Positions 33,509-37,992 of a DNA stretch of 37,992 nt are shown one piece after another. A model generated the notes under the pieces. That model ran no database searches. It had not been told where the DNA came from and saw only the letters and a list, made by a program, of their open reading frames with translations. Each line of letters opens with the position of its first letter. Positions within the stretch are counted from its first letter, which is position 1. The position numbers and the translations under genes were made by a program. This stretch comes from Gordonia araii NBRC 100433 (GTDB lineage Bacteria; Actinomycetota; Actinomycetes; Mycobacteriales; Mycobacteriaceae): contig NZ_BAEE01000015.1 of NCBI RefSeq assembly GCF_000241265.1, positions 1 to 37,992 of the forward strand, in the 5' to 3' direction.

Positions 33509-34224
33509 TGCGTAACCTGTTCGCAGCCACCGCCGCCCGCACCCGCCGCCTGGTCGCCGAGGCCGATGACCGCGTCGCCTATCAAGTCGCCTCTTGGTGT
33601 CTGCAGTACCCCGACGACGAGGTGCTCGGCCGTGCGGAGTTGTTGCGCGCGGCGCTCGCCGAGCAACCGCCGTCGGCCGCCGTCACTGCGCTGACCCGGT
33701 TCGTCGACCGGATCGCCGCATCCGATCCCACCGCGTCGCGCCGCGAGTACGTCGACGTGTTCGACCTCTCGCGCCGCCAGACCCTTTACCTCACCTATTG
33801 GTCCCACGGGGACACCCGGCGCCGGGGCTCGGCGCTCGCCCAGATCAAGCGGCGCTACCGCGACGCTGGGTTCCTCGTCGACACCCGGGGCGAGTTGACC
33901 GACTACCTGCCGATCATGTTGGAGTTCGCCGCTCGCGTCGACCCGCGCAGCGGGCGGGAGCTGCTGATCGAGAATCGTGCCGGACTGGAGTTGATCCGAC
34001 TGGCGCTGATCGAGCAGGACTCGCCCTACGCCGAGGTGCTCGCAGCGGTGTGCGCCACGCTGCCGGGCGAGTCCCCCGCCGACAAGGCTAGCGCCCTGGC
34101 ACTGCGGGGTGCCCCCGAGACCGTCGAACAGGTCGGCCTCGAGGCCGGCGATCCGCGCCTCATGCCGTTGTTCACGACCGCCGAGATGGCGGCACCATCG
34201 CCTGCGGGAAGGAGCCGACGATGA
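33508..34224 (+). CDS. narJ: Nitrate reductase molybdenum cofactor assembly chaperone
   Basis: A 238-residue TorD/NarJ-family chaperone that holds apo-NarGH for cofactor insertion and membrane attachment. It is all-helical by composition, with the family motif LTYWSHGDTRRRGSAL near residue 90-105 and LPIMLEFAA shortly after. The N-terminus ([26 protein letters not shown]) is typical. Coupled by 1-nt overlap to narH and by an ATGA overlap to narI. Not part of the final enzyme. Confidence 0.94.
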   Translation: MRNLFAATAARTRRLVAEADDRVAYQVASWCLQYPDDEVLGRAELLRAALAEQPPSAAVTALTRFVDRIAASDPTASRREYVDVFDLSRRQTLYLTYWSHGDTRRRGSALAQIKRRYRDAGFLVDTRGELTDYLPIMLEFAARVDPRSGRELLIENRAGLELIRLALIEQDSPYAEVLAAVCATLPGESPADKASALALRGAPETVEQVGLEAGDPRLMPLFTTAEMAAPSPAGRSRR

Positions 34225-34973
34225 GCATCTTCCTGTGGGGCGTCCTGCCGTACCTGACCCTCGTCGCGGTGATCGGCGGAACGATCTGGCGCTACCGGTA
34301 CGACAAATTCGGGTGGACCACGCGTTCCTCCGAGCTCTACGAGTCGCGCCTGCTGCGGATCGGCTCGCCGCTGTTCCACTACGGGATCCTGGCGGTGATC
34401 GCCGGTCACGCCATGGGCCTGGTCATCCCGGAATCCTGGACCCAGGCGGTGGGCATCAGCGAAACGGCCTACCACTGGGTCGCGGCGGGCGGCGGCATAG
34501 TCGCCGCGGCGGCCACCCTGATCGGCGTGGCGATCCTGATCTACCGGCGGCGCACCGTCGGTCCGGTGTTCGCCGCGACCACCGCCAACGACAAGCTGAT
34601 GTACCTGGTGCTGGTGTCCGCCCTGGTGGCCGGCACCTATCTCACGATCGTCGGCCTGATCGACCCGCACGGCCCCGGCGTGAACTACCGCGAAACCGTC
34701 TCCCCGTGGTTCCGTTCGATCTTCTTCCTGCAGCCCGACATCGCCGCGATGGAGGCGGCGCCGCTGCGCTTCCACGTGCACGTGGTGATCGGGATGCTGA
34801 TGTTCATCCTGGTTCCGTTCACGCGGCTCGTGCACATCTTCACCGCACCGCTGCACTACCTGTTCCGGCCCTACATCGTCTACCGCAGCCGCGACGTGAA
34901 GCGCACCCCCGGCGCCGGGCGGAACTCTGAGGCGTGGGCCCCCATCGGCACATCGGATCGAGACCGCTCATGA
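34221..34973 (+). CDS. narI: Respiratory nitrate reductase, gamma (cytochrome b) subunit
   Basis: A 250-residue five-TM diheme cytochrome that oxidises menaquinol and anchors NarGH. Heme ligands correspond closely to the E. coli positions: His53 (LFHYG), His63 (AGHAMG), His187 (or 185, FHVHVVIG) and His205 (RLVHIF). The extra ~25 residues at the C-terminus (KRTPGAGRNSEAWAPIG) are cytoplasmic. ATGA overlaps connect it to both narJ and narK. Confidence 0.96.
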   Translation: MSIFLWGVLPYLTLVAVIGGTIWRYRYDKFGWTTRSSELYESRLLRIGSPLFHYGILAVIAGHAMGLVIPESWTQAVGISETAYHWVAAGGGIVAAAATLIGVAILIYRRRTVGPVFAATTANDKLMYLVLVSALVAGTYLTIVGLIDPHGPGVNYRETVSPWFRSIFFLQPDIAAMEAAPLRFHVHVVIGMLMFILVPFTRLVHIFTAPLHYLFRPYIVYRSRDVKRTPGAGRNSEAWAPIGTSDRDRS

Positions 34974-36220
34974 CCACCGAGGCAGCTCCCCCGCCGACGT
35001 CGACGGTGCACCGGGACCAGACGAAGAACCTGGTGCTGGCCACCCTGGCGTTCGCCATCACCTTCTGGGCGTGGAACCTCATCGCCCCCCTGGGCGTCTT
35101 CTACGCGAGCCCCGACCAGATGAACCTCAGCTCGTCGCAGAAGTCGATCCTCATCGCCGTGCCCATCCTCGTCGGATCGCTCGGGCGGATCGTCGTGGGT
35201 GTGCTGACACCGCGGTTCGGCGGGCGTGTGATGTTCACGGCACTGTCGTTGCTGTCGGTGCCGTTCGTCCTGCTGCTGGCCGTCGCCGGGGAGATGAAGT
35301 CCTACCCGATGATGGTGGTCGTCGGCTTCTTCTTGGGAGTCGCCGGTACCAGCTTCGCCGCCGGCATCCCGTTCCTCAACAACTGGTACGAGGCCAACCG
35401 CCGCGGGTTCGCCACCGGCGTATTCGGCGCCGGCATGGGCGGCACCGCGTTGTCTGCCTTCTTCACCCCGCGTTTCCGGGAGTGGTTCGGCTACTTCCCG
35501 GCCCACGTCATCATCGCCGTCGCCCTCGTGGTCGTAGCAATAGCGTGCTGGCTCTGGATGAGCGACGCACCGTCGTGGTCGCCGAACACCGAGCCCGCGC
35601 TTCCCAAGCTCGTCGACGCGCTGAAACTGCCCATCACCTGGCAGATGTCGCTGCTCTACGCCGCGGCCTTCGGCGGCTTCGTCGCGTTCTCCACGTACCT
35701 GCCGACCTATCTCAACGACGTCTACGACATCGCCGATCTGAAGTCGGCCGGTGCCCGCACGGCGGGCTTCGCACTCGCCGCGGTGATCGCCCGGCCGATC
35801 GGCGGCGCCCTGTCGGATCGGTTCGGTCCGCGGCTGATCACCGCCATCTCGTGCGGTGGTGCGGCGGTGCTCGCGGTCTGGATGATCGCCAAGCCGACGA
35901 TGCCGTGGCTGGCCGGCGTCGACTTCATCCTCATGGCCGTGATGATGGGGATGGGAGCCGGCTCGGTCTTCGCCTGGGTCGCGATCTCGGCACCGCCCGC
36001 CCGGGTCGGCGCCGTCACCGGACTGGTCGGCGCGGCCGGGGGCCTCGGCGGTTTCTTCCCACCGCTGATCATGGGCGCCACCTACGACGAGGTGTCCCAC
36101 AGCTACACGCTCGGCCTAGGGCTGCTCGTCGCGGCCGCCGGCGCCGCGTGCCTGTTCACCATCTTCGGTATTCCCAAGGCCCCCACCGAGACTGGCGATG
36201 CGCAGGCGAGGCCTACGTGA
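34970..36220 (+). CDS. narK: Nitrate/nitrite transporter, MFS NarK family
   Basis: A 416-residue, 12-TM major facilitator. It shows the NarK-type helices AFAITFWAWNLIAPLGVFY in TM1, the nitrate signature FFLGVAGTSFAAGIPFLNNWY and a second Gly-rich helix GLVGAAGGLGGFFPPLIMG. It is the short, single-domain NarK form. The ATG at 34970 overlaps the narI stop (ATGA). An earlier in-frame ATG would lie inside narI. Position at the end of narGHJI suggests nitrate uptake and/or nitrite export for respiration. Confidence 0.93.
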   Translation: MTTEAAPPPTSTVHRDQTKNLVLATLAFAITFWAWNLIAPLGVFYASPDQMNLSSSQKSILIAVPILVGSLGRIVVGVLTPRFGGRVMFTALSLLSVPFVLLLAVAGEMKSYPMMVVVGFFLGVAGTSFAAGIPFLNNWYEANRRGFATGVFGAGMGGTALSAFFTPRFREWFGYFPAHVIIAVALVVVAIACWLWMSDAPSWSPNTEPALPKLVDALKLPITWQMSLLYAAAFGGFVAFSTYLPTYLNDVYDIADLKSAGARTAGFALAAVIARPIGGALSDRFGPRLITAISCGGAAVLAVWMIAKPTMPWLAGVDFILMAVMMGMGAGSVFAWVAISAPPARVGAVTGLVGAAGGLGGFFPPLIMGATYDEVSHSYTLGLGLLVAAAGAACLFTIFGIPKAPTETGDAQARPT

Positions 36221-36260
36221 CGTCCCAGAAGGAACAGCCCCCGACGGAAAGGCCCGCCCG

Positions 36261-36587
36261 ATGAGCACTGTCTCGCTATCCACCCTCGGCTCGGAACTGC
36301 TGGCGGATGCGCATGCCCACAAGTCCGGGCGAGCGGCGCGCACCGTCCGCGGCCATGGCGACCACCGGCTGCGCCACACGGTAATCGCCATGACCGGCGG
36401 CAGCCGGCTGAGCGATCACGAAAGTCCGGACGAGGCCACCCTGCTGGTGCTGCGCGGCAAGGTGCACATCACCTCGGCCGAGCAGACGTGGCCCGCCGCC
36501 CAGGGCGATCTGCTCGATATCCCGCCGGTCCGGCACGGCCTAGCGGCCGACGAGGACTCAGTGGTCCTGCTGACGGTCAGGCTGTAG
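36261..36587 (+). CDS. Small cupin-domain protein
   Basis: A 108-residue single-domain cupin. The beta-barrel core has RHTVIAMTGGSRLSDHESPDEATLLVLRGKVHIT and the second motif GDLLDIPPVRHGL. Metal-ligand-type His residues are at DHES and RHG, though the first motif is degenerate. The ATG follows GGAAAGG. It starts 40 nt after narK and ends 2 nt before the SDR gene, so it probably forms a pair with the SDR. Similar small cupins are found next to nar genes in some actinobacteria. Substrate unknown. Confidence 0.82.
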   Translation: MSTVSLSTLGSELLADAHAHKSGRAARTVRGHGDHRLRHTVIAMTGGSRLSDHESPDEATLLVLRGKVHITSAEQTWPAAQGDLLDIPPVRHGLAADEDSVVLLTVRL

Positions 36588-36589
36588 CC

Positions 36590-37441
36590 ATGGCCGATGG
36601 ACTGAACGGCAAGGTCGCCCTCATCACCGGCGCCGCCCGCGGCCAGGGACGCAGCCATGCCCTGCGCCTGGCCCGCGATGGCGCCGACATCATCGCCATC
36701 GACATCTGCGGCGAGGTGGAGAACGCCGGCTATCCGATGGCCACCCGCGAGGAGTTGGCGGAGACCGAGCGGCTGGTGGCCGAACTGGGCCGCCGGATCA
36801 GCACTCACGTCGCCGATGTGCGCGATCGGACCGCCCTGCAGGAGGCGGTCGCCACGGGAATCGCCGCGCTCGGCCGCATCGACATCGTGGTGGCCAACGC
36901 CGGTATCAGCCCCGTCGGCGAGCAGCACCCGCCGGTCACCTGGCTGGGCACCGTGGCGGTGAATCTCGGCGGCACGATCAACACCCTCGAGGCGACGCTT
37001 CCGCACCTGCAGGCCGGCGGCGCGATCGTCTGCGTCAGCTCGATGGCCGCCTTCATGCCCGGTTTCGAATCCAAGGAGGCCGGTTTCGGCGCCCATTCCA
37101 AGAAGGCCGTCGCCCGGTTGGTCCACGATCTCGCCCGCAGCCTCGCCCCGCGCGACATCCGGGTCAACGCCGTGCACCCCGGCAACATCGACACCCCGAT
37201 GGTCCACAACGACGGGCTCTACCGCCTGTTCCGCCCGGATGTGGAGAATCCCACCTTCGACGATGTCGAAGGCGTCTTCGCCACGCTGCACAACATGCCG
37301 GTGGCCCTGTTGCCACCGGAGCAGATCAGCGAAGCCGTGGCGTACCTGGTGTCCGACGGCGCCCGCTATGTCACCGGGCAGCAGTTGAAGGTCGAGGCCG
37401 GGGCCCTGCTCAAGTCCCTGCCGTCGGGCGTGCCCGACTGA
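36590..37441 (+). CDS. Mycofactocin-coupled-type SDR, catalytic Tyr not evident
   Basis: A 283-residue Rossmann-fold oxidoreductase. Seen: the cofactor motif TGAARGQG (14-21), the mycofactocin-type insert IAIDICGEVENAGYPMATREELAET, VVANAGIS and VSSMAAF (catalytic Ser). Where the family has YxxxK the sequence reads GFGAHSKK. The Lys is present, but the Tyr position is Gly (Phe is one residue before), so the usual catalytic Tyr appears absent. The reading frame is clean and the DNA unambiguous. Either the enzyme uses another residue or it is not a dehydrogenase. ATG 2 nt after the cupin stop. Confidence 0.88.
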   Translation: MADGLNGKVALITGAARGQGRSHALRLARDGADIIAIDICGEVENAGYPMATREELAETERLVAELGRRISTHVADVRDRTALQEAVATGIAALGRIDIVVANAGISPVGEQHPPVTWLGTVAVNLGGTINTLEATLPHLQAGGAIVCVSSMAAFMPGFESKEAGFGAHSKKAVARLVHDLARSLAPRDIRVNAVHPGNIDTPMVHNDGLYRLFRPDVENPTFDDVEGVFATLHNMPVALLPPEQISEAVAYLVSDGARYVTGQQLKVEAGALLKSLPSGVPD

Positions 37442-37502
37442 TCGGAATCATTGTCAGACCCCGGTGGTCCAATGAAACGCACCTCGAACAAAGGAGCGAA
37501 CA

Positions 37503-37992
37503 ATGACCCACCGGACCCACAATCAGGATTCCCTCCCCGACCGGCACCCGGACCCGCTGATCAACGAGACACTCCAGCGGGTGCACCGCAACGGATGGGC
37601 GGCCGTCGCCGTGAGCGAGCACTGCGATCACCGATCACCGGACTGCGAAGGGCCCGAGACTCCGTTCGCCTACACCATCGGAGCACCGCTGCACGAAGTC
37701 GCCGAGCTCGCCGTCTACGGACTCGACCCGCAAACCTCGTACAACCTGCTCGCCGAGGTCCTCGGCCAGCTGCACACCTACCAGTGGGACAAGATCGTCG
37801 ATGCCAACGCGACGCTCAACAGCGATGTCCTCGATCTACCGGTTCGGCTGGTCGCGATGATCGACTCCTCCGACCTGATCGTCAGCAAGGCGTTGTTCCC
37901 CGATGCGCCAGCCGTCCAGATCGTCTGGCCGGACCCGTGCGGGGTGTTCCCGTGCGAGGCCGGCTACCGCCTGCCGAGCATTGACCAACCCC
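37503..37992 (+). CDS. DUF4262 domain protein, 3' end outside window
   Basis: An open frame of 163 residues continuing past the window. It starts MTHRTHNQDSLPDRHPDP with AGGAG 6 nt upstream. DUF4262 features are visible: GWAAVAVSEH, then FAYTIGAPLHEVAELAVYGLDP and the C-terminal QIVWPDPCGVFPCEAGY. The function of DUF4262 proteins is unknown. It is preceded by a 61-nt gap and may be independent of the nar-SDR group. The gap holds a short GACC/GGTC inverted repeat near 37457-37470. Confidence 0.85.
   Translation, partial: MTHRTHNQDSLPDRHPDPLINETLQRVHRNGWAAVAVSEHCDHRSPDCEGPETPFAYTIGAPLHEVAELAVYGLDPQTSYNLLAEVLGQLHTYQWDKIVDANATLNSDVLDLPVRLVAMIDSSDLIVSKALFPDAPAVQIVWPDPCGVFPCEAGYRLPSIDQP

Overview
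The window looks like the chromosome of a high-GC actinobacterium of the order Mycobacteriales, most probably Gordonia or a close relative. The basis is protein-level resemblance, from memory, to mycobacterial and gordonial versions: a mycobacterial-type NarG, a mycofactocin-coupled SDR, S5 with an Arg/Gly-rich N-terminal extension, and frequent GTG/TTG starts. No search could be run, so the genus is an inference. No tRNA, rRNA, IS element, integrase, CRISPR array or phage structural gene was recognised.

Layout. (1) 1-782, minus: end of a ribosomal block, infA-rpmJ-rpsM (rpsM runs off the left edge). (2) 950-19251, minus: ten tightly packed genes transcribed from right to left, ending just upstream of infA. 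In transcription order (letters A-J used below): A Pro-rich membrane protein; B secreted or membrane-anchored vWA protein; C giant tubulin-like protein; D 896-residue two-TM protein; E HRDC-like plus FN3-like repeat protein; F GAP1-like protein; G cytoplasmic vWA-like protein; H zinc-ribbon GTPase of the DO-GTPase2 type; I Pro-rich four-TM protein; J TerD-family protein. Junctions in order: 0, 41, -1, 3, 4, 0, -4, -1, 2 nt. (3) 19397-21587, plus: holin-like YvlD-family membrane protein, SIMPL lipoprotein, small membrane protein, dtd. (4) 21591-27153, minus: rpsH-rplF-rplR-rpsE-rpmD-rplO, a terminator, then secY-adk-map. (5) 27515-37992, plus: dps, then narG-narH-narJ-narI-narK, a small cupin, an SDR and a truncated DUF4262 gene.

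The notable system is the ten-gene operon in (2). It joins a GTPase, a GTPase-associated protein, two vWA proteins, a tubulin/FtsZ-superfamily-like protein, a TerD protein and four membrane proteins. This matches the general recipe of the GTPase-centred conflict or stress systems predicted by comparative genomics, but I know of no experimental account of this exact ten-gene form. A working model is that B senses or binds outside the membrane and signals across its TM segment. A, I and D would form a membrane platform. C would form a nucleotide-dependent polymer or scaffold. H with F would be the GTPase switch, and G, J and E would act as adaptors. Four of the proteins (A, B, C, I) carry Pro/Gly-rich tails with repeated NPF/DPF motifs, suggesting a common tail-binding partner.

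The 18 kb operon and the four plus-strand genes sit between map and infA, which are often near neighbours in ribosomal-protein superoperons. The dps-nar block likewise lies upstream of rpsH, where rpsN/rplE would be expected. The respiratory nitrate reductase genes are complete and linked by overlapping start/stop codons, so narGHJIK is probably one transcriptional unit, preceded by an apparently leaderless narG start.
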